A stretch of DNA of 64,000 bases from contig CAWCYZ010000002.1 of the NCBI GenBank assembly GCA_963799925.1, positions 248,001-312,000 of the forward strand, read 5' to 3'. A program made the position numbers and the translations under genes. The DNA is from DATBQN01 sp963799925. Lineage in GTDB: Bacteria > Acidobacteriota > Thermoanaerobaculia > Multivoradales > UBA5704. Shown here one piece after another: positions 1-8,414 of this stretch (positions within the stretch are counted from its first letter, which is position 1; each line of letters starts with the position of its first letter). The notes under the pieces were generated by a model. That model was not told where the DNA came from and did not search any database. It saw only the letters and a list, made by a program, of their open reading frames with translations.

Positions 1-812
1 CCCTCGGGCTGGGATTCACCGAGGTCGGCACCGTCACCCCCCGCCCCCAGCCGGGTAACCCCAAACCGCGGCTCCTCCGGCATTCGGGGATGGAGAGCCT
101 GCAGAACGCCATGGGGTTCAACAACTCCGGGATGGAAGCCCTCCGCCGTCGCCTGAGGCCTCTCTACCCCGCCCCGTTCCCCATCGGCGTCAACATCGGG
201 AAGAACAAGGCGACGCCCCAGGAGGAGGCGCTGGGCGACTACGCGGCGCTGGTCGAGGGGCTCGCCGACCTCTGCGACTACCTGGTGGTCAACCTCTCCT
301 CGCCCAACACCCCCGGCCTCCGCGATCTGCAGAACGAGGGATTCGTGCGCGCGGTGCTGGCGATGGCCCGCGGCATCACCGCGAAGCCGGTCCTCGTCAA
401 GCTGTCGCCGGACCTCGAGCCCGCCGCCGCGGCCGACCTGGCGGAAGCCGCGGTCTCAGGCGGCGCCGCCGGGATCGTCGCCACCAACACGACGACCGAC
501 TACGGGCTGATCCCCGGGGCGAAGCCGTTCGGGGGGTTGAGCGGTCCGGTGCTGCGGGAGCGGAGCTACCGGACGCTCCAGGCGATCGCCCGGAGGCTCA
601 GCGGCCGGGCGGTCCTCATCGCCGCCGGCGGCATCGACTCCGGCGCCGAGGCCTACCGGAGGATCCGCGCCGGCGCCGCGCTCGTCCAGGTCTACACCGC
701 CCTCGTCTACCAGGGGCCGGGCCTGGCGCGGCGGATCCACGAGGAGCTGCTGGCGCTGCTCGAACGCGACGGGTTGGTGTCGATTGGAGAGGCGGTGGGC
801 AAGGACCTTTGA
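1..812 (+). CDS. pyrD: Dihydroorotate dehydrogenase (quinone), class 2, 3' part
   Basis: The gene enters from the left edge, with the first complete codon at base 3; 269 residues are visible. Class 2 PyrD oxidises dihydroorotate to orotate with FMN and membrane quinone in pyrimidine synthesis. Visible family motifs are EVGTVTPRPQPGNP near the left edge, MGFNN, the NLSSPNTPGLR segment with the catalytic serine, LVKLSPD, and the FMN phosphate site AAGGIDSGAEA followed by VQVYTALVYQGP. Class 2 enzymes are about 340 residues, so roughly 70 N-terminal residues lie outside. It runs convergently towards the MFS gene, 19 bases away, and no clear terminator is visible between them. Confidence 0.95.
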   Translation, partial: LGLGFTEVGTVTPRPQPGNPKPRLLRHSGMESLQNAMGFNNSGMEALRRRLRPLYPAPFPIGVNIGKNKATPQEEALGDYAALVEGLADLCDYLVVNLSSPNTPGLRDLQNEGFVRAVLAMARGITAKPVLVKLSPDLEPAAAADLAEAAVSGGAAGIVATNTTTDYGLIPGAKPFGGLSGPVLRERSYRTLQAIARRLSGRAVLIAAGGIDSGAEAYRRIRAGAALVQVYTALVYQGPGLARRIHEELLALLERDGLVSIGEAVGKDL

Positions 813-831
813 GAGGGGGCGGGGCGCCGCG

Positions 832-2094
832 TCAGTCGATCTCGCGGACGGCCTTCCCGGCCTTCCCCGTCAGGGTGAGGGCGGAGGTCGCGGCGAGGAC
901 CGCGCCCGCGGCGACGAAGAGAGCCGCGGGGTTCCACTGGGCGAGGGCGCCGGCGATCGCGTAGGACACCGGGACCAGCCCCACCGCGGAGAACATCAGC
1001 ACGCTCATCACCCGGCCCAGCAGGGCGCGCTCGACGCGCATCTGCATCCAGGCGCTGAACTGCACGTTGACGAAGCCGACGCCGAGACCCATCAGGGCGA
1101 GCAGCAGGGCGATCGCGACGAGCTTCAGGAGGAGGCCGATGGCGATCATCTCGAGGCCGGCTGCAGCGCTCATCACGACGAACTGCAGGCCGCGCCGGCG
1201 CGGCCGCTTCACCGTGCCGCCGAGGATCATCCCCACCAGGGTGCCGGCGCTGAAGCAGGAGAGGAAGGTGCCGAACGCCGCGGCCGAGCCGAAGCGGAAC
1301 TTCGCCACCGTCGCGAGGCCGACGCCGATCGGCCCGGAGACGCAGATGTTGATGGTCGCGACGACCAGCATGAGCGCCAGGAGGGGCGGGTCCCGGCGCA
1401 CCGTGCGCAGGCCCTCGGCGATCGAGCGCAGCACGCTCGGGCGCGCCGCCGCGCCGGCGGCCGCGGGCGCCTTCGGCGGCTCGGGGATGCGGAACAGCGC
1501 GGCGATCACGGCGAGGAAGGAGAGCGCGTCGAAGCAGAGCGCCGAGGCGACGCCGAAGCTGCGGATGGCGAGGCCCGCCGGCGCCGCGCCGGCCATCTGC
1601 GTCATCACCGTGGCGCCCTGCATGAAGGCGTTGGCCGGCTGGAGCTGCTGCGGCTCGACCAGCGTCGGGATGAGCGCCGGCCCGGCGGGGAACGAGAACG
1701 CGTCGGCGACGCCGAAGGCGAAGGTCAGCACGTAGAGCTGCCACATCTGGGCGAGGTGGAGCCAGACGAGCGCCGCCACCGCGCCGACGAGCACGGCGCG
1801 GGCCGCCGCCGTCGTCGCCAGCACCCGCCGCGCGGAGAAGCGGTCGATCACCGCGCCGCCCACCAGCATCAGCGCCGCGCGGGGGATCGCGGCGGTCATC
1901 AGGATGGTGCCCAGGGCCAGGCTCGACCCCGTCATCTGCAGCACCAGCCACGGCAGCGCCACGAGGTAGAACTGGTCGCCGAGCTGCGAGATCGTGGCGC
2001 CGATCCACAGGTTGCGGAAATGCGGCAGCGCGAGGGGGTGCCGCGGCGCGGCAGCCGGAGTGCCGCTGGTGCCGGGCGCGTCGGTGGCGGTCAC
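832..2094 (-). CDS. MFS transporter (DHA3/MFS_3-like exporter)
   Basis: A 420-residue inner-membrane protein with about twelve hydrophobic segments. The first starts near residue 42 (QFYLVALPWLVLQM), and a loop carrying GGAVIDRFSARR at residues 79-90 matches major-facilitator motif A. The N-terminal RHPLALPHFRNLWIGATIS pattern is typical of the MFS_3 group that includes macrolide and enterobactin exporters. The substrate cannot be read from the sequence. The start is GTG at 2094 without a strong ribosome site. It ends 19 bases from the convergent pyrD stop. No regulator or partner adaptor lies nearby, so it is probably a single-gene unit. Confidence 0.85.
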   Translation of the reverse strand: MTATDAPGTSGTPAAAPRHPLALPHFRNLWIGATISQLGDQFYLVALPWLVLQMTGSSLALGTILMTAAIPRAALMLVGGAVIDRFSARRVLATTAAARAVLVGAVAALVWLHLAQMWQLYVLTFAFGVADAFSFPAGPALIPTLVEPQQLQPANAFMQGATVMTQMAGAAPAGLAIRSFGVASALCFDALSFLAVIAALFRIPEPPKAPAAAGAAARPSVLRSIAEGLRTVRRDPPLLALMLVVATINICVSGPIGVGLATVAKFRFGSAAAFGTFLSCFSAGTLVGMILGGTVKRPRRRGLQFVVMSAAAGLEMIAIGLLLKLVAIALLLALMGLGVGFVNVQFSAWMQMRVERALLGRVMSVLMFSAVGLVPVSYAIAGALAQWNPAALFVAAGAVLAATSALTLTGKAGKAVREID

Positions 2095-2184
2095 GGCCGC
2101 CGATCACACCACCTTCGATCCAGCGGCGCAAGCCGGTCAGCGCCGGGACCCGCTCCAGGGGAGGGAGCAAGACGCGGCCGCCGG

Positions 2185-2439
2185 TCAGTAGTGGTAACGG
2201 AGCTGAGCGATCAGCAGGGACTCGTCGCGGATCTTGTAGACGATCCGGTGCTCGTCGTTGATGCGGCGCGACCAGTAGCCCTGAAAGGCATGCCGCAGCG
2301 GCTCCGGCTTGCCGATGCCGCGGAAGGGCTGGCGCTGGATCTCTCGGATGAGCTGATGGATCCTCGCTACCAATCGGCGGTCGGTCTCCTGCCAGTACAG
2401 ATAGTCCTCCCAGGCCCGCTCCGAGAAGATGAGCTTCAC
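2185..2439 (-). CDS. yoeB: YoeB/Txe-family ribosome-dependent mRNA interferase toxin
   Basis: An 84-residue toxin of the RelE superfamily. YoeB cleaves mRNA in the ribosomal A site. Diagnostic residues are visible: the KPEPL segment holding the general-base glutamate, GYWSRRINDEHRIVYK, and the C-terminal RYHY whose histidine and tyrosine take part in catalysis. The start is GTG at 2439. It overlaps the antitoxin stop as GTGA (2436-2439), so toxin translation is coupled to that of the antitoxin. An in-frame extension upstream exists but lacks family similarity. All key residues are present, so the toxin looks functional. Confidence 0.93.
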   Translation of the reverse strand: MKLIFSERAWEDYLYWQETDRRLVARIHQLIREIQRQPFRGIGKPEPLRHAFQGYWSRRINDEHRIVYKIRDESLLIAQLRYHY

Positions 2440-2687
2440 TCGGCGAGCTCGCGCTCCCTGCCGCCCCCGCGCTCCAGCTCGGCGATCGCCTCGATCAGAC
2501 GCCTCGCGTTCTTGGGGCTGCGCAGGAGATGAGCCGTCTCCTCGAGGGACTTGTAGTCCGCGAGCGAGAGCATCACCACCGCGTCTTCGCCGCTGCGGGT
2601 GATGATGACCGGCTCGTGACTCTCGCAGACATGATCCATCGTCTTCGCCAGCTCGGCGCGGGCGCGGGTGTACGAGATCGAATCCAT
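2436..2687 (-). CDS. yefM: YefM-family antitoxin (Phd/YefM)
   Basis: An 83-residue antitoxin, first gene of the pair. The N-terminal half (MDSISYTRARAELAKTMD, then PVIITRSGEDAVVMLSL and the YKSLEET helix) is the Phd/YefM DNA-binding and dimerisation fold. The C-terminal acidic tail (LIEAIAELERG) is where YefM wraps its toxin. It should neutralise YoeB and repress its own promoter. The ATG at 2687 has a strong AGAGGAG site upstream, and the operator-like hexamers lie about 20 bases upstream. The stop overlaps the toxin GTG by four bases. Confidence 0.93.
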   Translation of the reverse strand: MDSISYTRARAELAKTMDHVCESHEPVIITRSGEDAVVMLSLADYKSLEETAHLLRSPKNARRLIEAIAELERGGGRERELAE

Positions 2688-2703
2688 CGTGAGCTGCTCC
2701 TCT

Positions 2704-2726
2704 TCCGTACAGGAAACTGTACAGTC
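2704..2726 (-). promoter_or_regulatory. Putative YefM-YoeB operator (paired TGTACA hexamers)
   Basis: Just upstream of yefM is a perfect inverted repeat GTACAG-GAAA-CTGTAC (2707-2722). It contains CGTACA at 2706-2711 and TGTACA at 2718-2723, with 12 bp between their centres. The well-studied E. coli yefM-yoeB operator uses TGTACA cores 12 bp apart, so site and geometry match. The -10 region probably overlaps this site, but I could not assign it. Confidence 0.7.
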
Positions 2727-2911
2727 GTCGCGCCGGGCAGGTCAAGGCGCGCGCAGGCCGAGACGCCACTCGACGTCCTCACCGGCCCGCTACCTACCGG
2801 GCAGCTACTTGATCGGCGGCATTCAAAGCAGGCGCCGCGGCGGCCCCGCGCCGCACATTATTGGGTAGGCCAGGCAGCCAAGACTCCGTCACCAGCCTCA
2901 AGGAGATACCG

Positions 2912-3229
2912 ATGTCAATTCGTCGTTTCGCGGCACCGCTGCTGACTATCGCGGCTCTCGCTGCCATCCTGCCGACCGCCGCAGCGGCCGCACCCGCCCA
3001 CGATGCCAGCGCGGTCCAGCCGGCCGAGAGCATTCTCGGCTTCACTCCCGTCCAGAACAACCTCGGGGGCGCCACCGACAAATTCATCATCAACAACTGC
3101 GGGCCCGACTACTCCAGTGGTTCCATCATCACCTATCGCAGCAAGTCCACGGGGCAAGTATTCTGTGTCATATACACTTGCGACGGGGAATTTTGCGATC
3201 CCGTACCGACACCCGGCACTATACCGTAA
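2912..3229 (+). CDS. Small secreted cysteine-containing protein, unknown function
   Basis: A 105-residue protein not recognised as a known family. The ATG at 2912 follows an AGGAG at 2901-2905. Residues 1-27 are a clear Sec signal peptide: SIRR, a hydrophobic core, then TAAAAA with cleavage likely after an alanine. The mature part, about 78 residues, has four cysteines (NNCGPDY and VFCVIYTCDGEFC) that could form two disulfides, and a proline-rich end. Base composition is visibly less GC-rich than the neighbours, with AAA, AAT and ATA codons, which hints at transfer or relaxed selection. It stands alone between the toxin-antitoxin pair and another small envelope protein. Confidence 0.7.
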   Translation: MSIRRFAAPLLTIAALAAILPTAAAAAPAHDASAVQPAESILGFTPVQNNLGGATDKFIINNCGPDYSSGSIITYRSKSTGQVFCVIYTCDGEFCDPVPTPGTIP

Positions 3230-3478
3230 CGATCCAGCAGATCTGCTGCCTAAACTAATCCCGACCTGAGCCGACGGGTTGCCTGGCCTGGCCGACTCTT
3301 CGCTCCAAGAACTCGGCGGAGACCTCGAAGAGCTGGTTCCTCGGGGCGGAGCTTGCCTTACGGAGGCTCGGGGGAGCATGATGGCCGTACACCCCCCTCC
3401 AGAGAGCGGAGCCGAATCGGCCAATCTCCCGCTCTTAACGCGCGCTCTTTGCCGGCGGACAACTCGAAGGAGCTCAAT

Positions 3479-4039
3479 ATGCGCACTCTCGGTGTCCTCG
3501 CCATCCTAGCGTTCGTCGTGCTGCTCGCCGCGGGAGCCTGGTTCTACATGGGCCATACCCACGCGGCGACGGGCGCGAGCCCCGGCTCGACCGCCACCGC
3601 GGCCACCACGCCGACCTCGAGCACCGCCGCCGCGGCCAGCGCTGAGGTCGCCCTCGCGAAGGCTCCCGCCGACGGCGGAGCCGGATCCAAGCCCTGCTCC
3701 CTGATCACCCAGGGAGAGATGCAGGCGATCGTGGGCGCCTCGATCCGGCAGGTCACCGCCAGGAAAGCCGTCTGCGCCTACGTGACCGACGAGACGCACG
3801 AGGCGACGGTCGAGACCACCTGGAGCGGCGGCCGGGAGGCGATGGCGGATGCGAGGAAATTCAACGGCGAGACGATGCGCGCCGTCCCCGGCCTGGGCGA
3901 CGAAGCCTACTTCCAGGCGGCGGGCGTCATGCACGTCCGCAAGGGGGACGTCTATCTCATCGTCGATTCGCGGGTCTACCCGAACGACGAGGCGACGGAG
4001 ACGTCGATCGTGCGCAAGGCGCTGACCCGGTTGACGTAG
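3479..4039 (+). CDS. Membrane-anchored protein with DUF3558-like C-terminal domain
   Basis: A 186-residue protein; the ATG at 3479 follows AAGGAGCTCAAT. Residues 3-24 form one hydrophobic segment (LGVLAILAFVVLLAAGAWFYM) that reads as an uncleaved anchor. A low-complexity Ala/Thr/Ser linker follows to about residue 65. The remaining domain has KPCSLITQGEMQAIVGA, a second cysteine in AVCAYVTDE, and GLGDEAYF. That spacing resembles DUF3558 and related extracytoplasmic lipoproteins, but there is no lipobox here. The domain should face the periplasm. The function is unknown. Confidence 0.7.
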   Translation: MRTLGVLAILAFVVLLAAGAWFYMGHTHAATGASPGSTATAATTPTSSTAAAASAEVALAKAPADGGAGSKPCSLITQGEMQAIVGASIRQVTARKAVCAYVTDETHEATVETTWSGGREAMADARKFNGETMRAVPGLGDEAYFQAAGVMHVRKGDVYLIVDSRVYPNDEATETSIVRKALTRLT

Positions 4040-4223
4040 GGTCCGGCGGCGGATCGCGCTCCTGAAGCTAACGGAATCCGGCGCGACTTCTAGAGCGGAT
4101 CTTCGACACCAGAGCGGCATTCCGGCGGCGGAGCCTGAACGGGATGGGCGAGGTCGTTCGGCGAGGCAGTGGAGCTAGGATCTGTAGAATTTTGCGGGTG
4201 ATCGGTCTGTTGGCTGCTATAGC

Positions 4224-4829
4224 TTAAGGGCCCCGGAGGTTGCGCAAATGATCGAGCAGCCGCTTGGCATGGGGGCAGGCCGCCTCGACCCGCTGTGGGT
4301 TCAACTTCGCGAGTAGCTCGAAGGACACTTTGCCTTTCGCGTAGGGCGTAGGGCACGCTGCCGTGGCGCGGCTCAACGCAGCCAGCACGTCATCTTTCGG
4401 CACTCTTTCGAGCGAGGGCCCTACGTGCAAGGCGTTCTCGCGCAGCGTCGATCCGAAATACTGGCGCAGCAGGTCGAGGTCGGCGAGAAACCACGATTCT
4501 GTCACCTGGACCATAAGGAATACTTGGTCGTCACCCGCTCCGCCGGGTCTTTCCCAATTGTCGCGGGCTTTCAGGTGCTGCCACTCCGTATGGCCTTCGA
4601 TGAGGGGGTCTTCGCTGTCCACGAGCAGCAAAGGCAGCTCGCCTGGTCGTGGATTCGTGACCGCTGTGGCGAACAGGTCGAAGGTGCGATTACGTCCTTG
4701 CCCTCGAACGATTCGAGGCATCCTCCCCGCCAGACCGGCCGCTTTGAAGAACATCGTCCAGCCCTGCCGGAACAGCGTATCGAGAAGATGGCCCTCGCCG
4801 CCGCCTTCGATGTAGATCTTCACGGTCAC
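4224..4829 (-). CDS. DUF4276 family protein, Toprim-like, partner of the upstream ATPase
   Basis: A protein of 201 residues from GTG at 4829; GTGs at 4832 and 4823 are alternatives. I chose 4829 because it overlaps the ATPase stop as GTGA, implying translational coupling. The pattern fits DUF4276: VKIYIEGGGEG at 3-13, LLLVDSED at 67-74, and VTESWFLAD at 109-117. A glutamate in the first strand and a DxD-type acidic pair (D71, E73-D74) after a later strand are the layout of Toprim metal sites, so a nuclease role is plausible. That is inference from motifs, not demonstrated. It is the downstream half of a two-gene module with an SMC/OLD-like ATPase. Confidence 0.75.
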   Translation of the reverse strand: MTVKIYIEGGGEGHLLDTLFRQGWTMFFKAAGLAGRMPRIVRGQGRNRTFDLFATAVTNPRPGELPLLLVDSEDPLIEGHTEWQHLKARDNWERPGGAGDDQVFLMVQVTESWFLADLDLLRQYFGSTLRENALHVGPSLERVPKDDVLAALSRATAACPTPYAKGKVSFELLAKLNPQRVEAACPHAKRLLDHLRNLRGP

Positions 4830-5989
4830 CACCGGTTGCCTCCCAGCTCGCCCATGCTCCAAAGATCCCCGAGGGAATACTTGGTGAGCCATGCTTCCAA
4901 AGCCGCCGCACCGGGCCGCACGAAGCGCGACTCGCCGTTCTCTTTGTTGCATACCACCACGCTGGAAGGCTGGCCCGACAATGCGTCGACCAGCATTCTG
5001 GAGTGCGTGGTGACGACCAGCTGAGTACGCTGGGAGGCTTTCACGAGGAGTTCCGCGACATGAGGAATTATGTCGGGATGCAGGCCCAGCTCCGGCTCTT
5101 CGATTGCAATAAGACGGGGGGGCTCCGGGTGCAACAGGATGGCGAGAAGGCAGAGATAACGCAACGTTCCGTCGGAAAGTCGCGTGGCCGGGATCTCTCG
5201 GCCACCCGCCTCCTCGAGAAATAGGAGCACGCTTCCTCCGTCGACGGTGAGACGGAAGTCCTCAATACCTTCGTAGAGCTCTCTCAGGGAAGCAAGAAAC
5301 TCGGATTTCACCTTGGGTCGGATCCTCGAAAGCACAAGCGCGAGATTCTCGCCACCGTCTGCCAAGAAGTCGGAGCGTGTATGGGCGCTCTGGGCGAGTC
5401 GCAGCGGAGCGGCTGGCCCAAAGGACCAGCTCCTGTGCAGTTGGATCGCTTCGTACTGTTCCTGTAGCCAGGTCACCTCTGGATAACGTTCCGGGTCTCT
5501 CACCTGAGAGAGGACCGATTGATCGGGCTTCACAGTCTCCCGGCGAAGCTTTCGGCTTTTCTCGGCGACATCGTTCAATACAGGATGGCCGCGCTGGAAC
5601 CGATAGAAGAAATATGGATCGATCTTTCCTTTGTCGGGATCTCTATTCTCGATCCGTTCATCGACAACCTCGAATCGTCCTCCATTCTCGCTGATGCTGA
5701 GCACGTGCCGAAGCGGTGGTTTCCCCGTTCGATTAGAAACGATAGCTTCGATGAGAGCTTCTCTCGGAGCAGGCGACCCCTTCCACAGCCACTCCCGCAC
5801 TCCACCCATTTCCTTGACCGGTTGTGGAAGATTCGTGGGCGCAGCGCGGAGCAACGCCAAGACCTCCAGCAGATTGGATTTCCCGGAACCATTGGGCCCG
5901 AAGAGAACGTTCAGCCGCTCGAGGGGAAGGTCGATACCGCTCGGGCCAAATGAAAGAAGTCCGGAGACCTTAAGTCTCTCAATCAACAT
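4826..5989 (-). CDS. AAA-family ATPase, SMC/OLD-like (AAA_15/AAA_21)
   Basis: A 387-residue ABC-type ATPase related to the RecF/SMC/OLD group. The N-terminal MLIERLKVSGLLSFGP leads to the Walker A motif GPNGSGKSN at 31-39. A signature-like LSDGT lies at 271-275, the Walker B motif LIAIEEPELGLHP near 293-305, and a switch histidine in TTHS at 327-330. All catalytic positions are intact. There is no C-terminal Toprim domain, unlike full OLD nucleases; the candidate Toprim function is on the next gene, which overlaps the stop. The gene begins 16 bases after the coiled-coil gene of the pheT operon and is less GC-rich than it. Split ATPase/Toprim pairs are common in phage defence. Confidence 0.85.
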   Translation of the reverse strand: MLIERLKVSGLLSFGPSGIDLPLERLNVLFGPNGSGKSNLLEVLALLRAAPTNLPQPVKEMGGVREWLWKGSPAPREALIEAIVSNRTGKPPLRHVLSISENGGRFEVVDERIENRDPDKGKIDPYFFYRFQRGHPVLNDVAEKSRKLRRETVKPDQSVLSQVRDPERYPEVTWLQEQYEAIQLHRSWSFGPAAPLRLAQSAHTRSDFLADGGENLALVLSRIRPKVKSEFLASLRELYEGIEDFRLTVDGGSVLLFLEEAGGREIPATRLSDGTLRYLCLLAILLHPEPPRLIAIEEPELGLHPDIIPHVAELLVKASQRTQLVVTTHSRMLVDALSGQPSSVVVCNKENGESRFVRPGAAALEAWLTKYSLGDLWSMGELGGNRW

Positions 5990-6005
5990 GGGATTGTCCT
6001 CCGCT

Positions 6006-6230
6006 CTATCCCTCGAGCAGGTCCTCGAGCGTCGAGGCGAGCTTCTCCACCCGGCGGCGGATGTCGTCGCGCTCGCTCTCCCACTCGGCCTGGGCGGGGT
6101 TGGCGGCGAGCTGGGTCTCGAGCTCGCTCACCCGGCTCTCCAGCTCGCCGTTCCGCTCCTTGATCTCCTGCAGGCGCGCCGCCGCCTCGTGGACCCGCGT
6201 CTCCAGCTCGTCCAGCCACTCGATCTCCAT
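6006..6230 (-). CDS. Small coiled-coil protein, ZapB-like
   Basis: A 74-residue, highly charged protein predicted to be one long coiled coil: Leu/Val/Ile heptads run from LDELETRVHEAAARLQEIK through VEKLASTLEDLLEG, interrupted only around LAANPAQAEW. It has no signal peptide or membrane segment. Start ATG at 6230 follows AAGGAG inside the end of pheT, two bases after the pheT stop. In many bacteria the gene after pheT belongs to the Zap (Z-ring associated) group, and short coiled coils there are often called ZapB-like. The cell-division role is inferred from position and shape only. Confidence 0.6.
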   Translation of the reverse strand: MEIEWLDELETRVHEAAARLQEIKERNGELESRVSELETQLAANPAQAEWESERDDIRRRVEKLASTLEDLLEG

Positions 6231-6232
6231 GC

Positions 6233-8414
6233 CTACTCCTTCCCTCGCCAGCCGAACCGGCGCGCGAGCTCCGCGGCGAGACCTGCCTGCCGCTCGTTGA
6301 CCTCGTCCTGGGTGAGCGAGCGGTCGCCCGCGTTGTAGAGGAAGTGGATCGTCGTGTTGACCGCCCCGGCGGGGACCCCCTCGCCGCGGTAGCGGTTGGT
6401 GAGCGCCCAGGAGACGAGGTCAGGGGGCGCCGACTCGGCGATCGTCCGCTCGATCTCCGCCCAGGGCACGTCGAGGGCGTGGGTGAGCGTCAGGTCCGCC
6501 CCGACGCCGGGGAGGCGCGGCGGCGTGCGGACGGCGCGATCGACCTCGCCGGAGAGGGCGTCGGCCGCGATCTCGGCGACGTAGAGGGGGTATCCCTCCT
6601 CCGCCTCGACCCTCCCGAGATAGCCGACCGGCTCCGCTCGGCCCTCGATAGAAAGCTGCGCCGAGCTGCCGGCGAGAAGTCCCGGCAGATCGTCCGCCGG
6701 CCGCGCCTCGAGCCGCGTCCCCAGCTCCTCCGCCAGGCTCTCGATCGCCCCCTTGGCGTCGAAGAGGTCGAGGCGGACCTCGCGCTCCCAGGGATCGCCG
6801 ACCGTGCCGCCGCAGACCAGGGCGATCATCTCCGGCTGGTCGGGCAGCTCGACGGGGTCGGCGGCATCGGCGGCATCGGCGGCATCGGGCGCCCCGCCGC
6901 GGGCGAAGAAGACCGTCGCCACCTCGAAGAGGCGGACGGCGCCGGCGCCGCGGCGCTGGTTGAAGCGGGCGCTCTCGACGAGGCCGGGGACGAGCGAGCG
7001 GCGGAGCACCGAGGCGCGCTCGGAGAGCGGGTTGGCGAGCTCGATGGGCACCGCCTCGGGCCTGAGGCTCGGGAAGGCGAGGGCCTCGGCGCGGTCGCCG
7101 AAGGAGAAGTGGATCGCCTCGGCGTAGCCGCAGGCGGCGAGGTGCCGGCGGATGCGCTGCCGGCGCGCCGCGGCGCGGTTGGGGTGGCCGTCCGGACCGG
7201 GGATCGCGGGGAGCGCCGCCGGGATGCGCTCGTAGCCGTGGACCCGCATCACCTCCTCGTAGAGGTCCTGCGGATAGACCTCGGCGATGCCGCCGGCCGG
7301 CGGCGGCGTGGCGGTGGCTGCCCGGCACCCAGGGGCGGGGCTCGAAGTCGTAGAGCCGCCAGGAGGGCACGGTCACCTCCCAGGCAGGGCCGCCGGCATC
7401 GCCCCCATGGTCTGCGGCGGAGCCGCCATCCGCCCCGGCGGCGGGCGCCAGCTCGAAGCCGAGCCCGGAGAGGATGCGCTCGACCTCGGCCGGCGGGATG
7501 GCGGCGCCGGCGAAGGCGTCGAGGCGGGCGAGGTCGAGGCGGCCCTTGCGCGGCGGCGCCGGCCGCGCGCGGCGGTCGGCGGCGACCGCCGCCACGGTGC
7601 CGCCGGCGAGCTCGACGACGAGCGCCGCGGCGCGGTCGACGGCGGCGAGGCAGATCTCGGGGTCGGCGCCGCGCTCGAAGCGGTGCGACGCGTCGGTGTG
7701 GAGGCCGAGGCGCTTGGCCGCGGTGCGCACCGCCCGGCGGTCGAAGTGGGCGCCCTCGAGGAGGATCTCGGTCGTCGAGGCGGTGACCTCGCTGTCGGCG
7801 CCTCCCATCACCCCGGCGAGCCCCACCGGCGCCTGGGCGTCGGCGATCACCAGGATCTCCGGGTCGAGCTCGCGGACGGCGCCGTCGAGGGTCGTCAGGC
7901 GCTCGCCGGCGCGGGCGCGGCGGACGACGATCCGCCGGCCGCCGAGCTTCGCCAGGTCGTAGGCGTGGAGCGGCTGGCCGAGCTCCCAGAGGACGAAGTT
8001 GGTGACGTCGACGACGTTGTTGATCGAGCGCAGGCCGATCGCCGAGAGCCGGCGGCGGAGCCACTCCGGGCTGGGGCCGATCCTCACCCCGGAGACCACC
8101 CGCCCGACGTAGCGCGGGCACCCCGCCTCGTCCTGGACGTCGACCTCGACGGCGTGCTCGCCCAGCCGCTCGGGGAGGGCGAAGGAGGGCGGGGCGAGCG
8201 GCCGCCCGCAGAGCACCGCGAGCTCGCGCGCCACGCCGAGGTGGTTCATGCAGTCGGGGCGGTTGGTGGTGACCTCGACGTCGAGGACCGCGTCGCCGCC
8301 GGCGTCGCGGATGCCCTCGACCGCGAGGCCCGCCATGGTCAGCCGGCGCGCCAGCTCGGCGGTCGGCTCGGGCAGCTCGACGTACTCGGCCAGCCAGTCG
8401 CGCGAGAAGAGCAT
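6233..8414 (-). CDS. pheT: Phenylalanine--tRNA ligase beta subunit (apparent frameshift)
   Basis: The beta subunit of the alpha2-beta2 phenylalanyl-tRNA synthetase. From ATG at 8414 the protein runs MLFSRDWLAEYVELPEP and VTTNRPDCMNHLG to VTVPSWRLYDFEPRP. It then continues one frame over from GIAEVYPQDLYEEVMRVHGYERIP through the catalytic-like domain to a C-terminal FDX-ACB anticodon-binding domain ending FGWRGKE. One base too many appears between about 7289 and 7365, most likely in the CCGGCCGGCGG run at 7291-7303. The combined length is about 726 residues. The N-terminal EMAP/tRNA-binding insertion of longer bacterial forms is absent. The start overlaps the pheS stop as TGATG. Because the gene is essential, a sequence error is the simplest explanation. 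Confidence 0.9.

Noticed and set aside
784..2532. Plus-strand frame of 582 residues opposite the MFS gene
   Set aside because: Charge-rich, no domain, and shadows a well-supported transporter.
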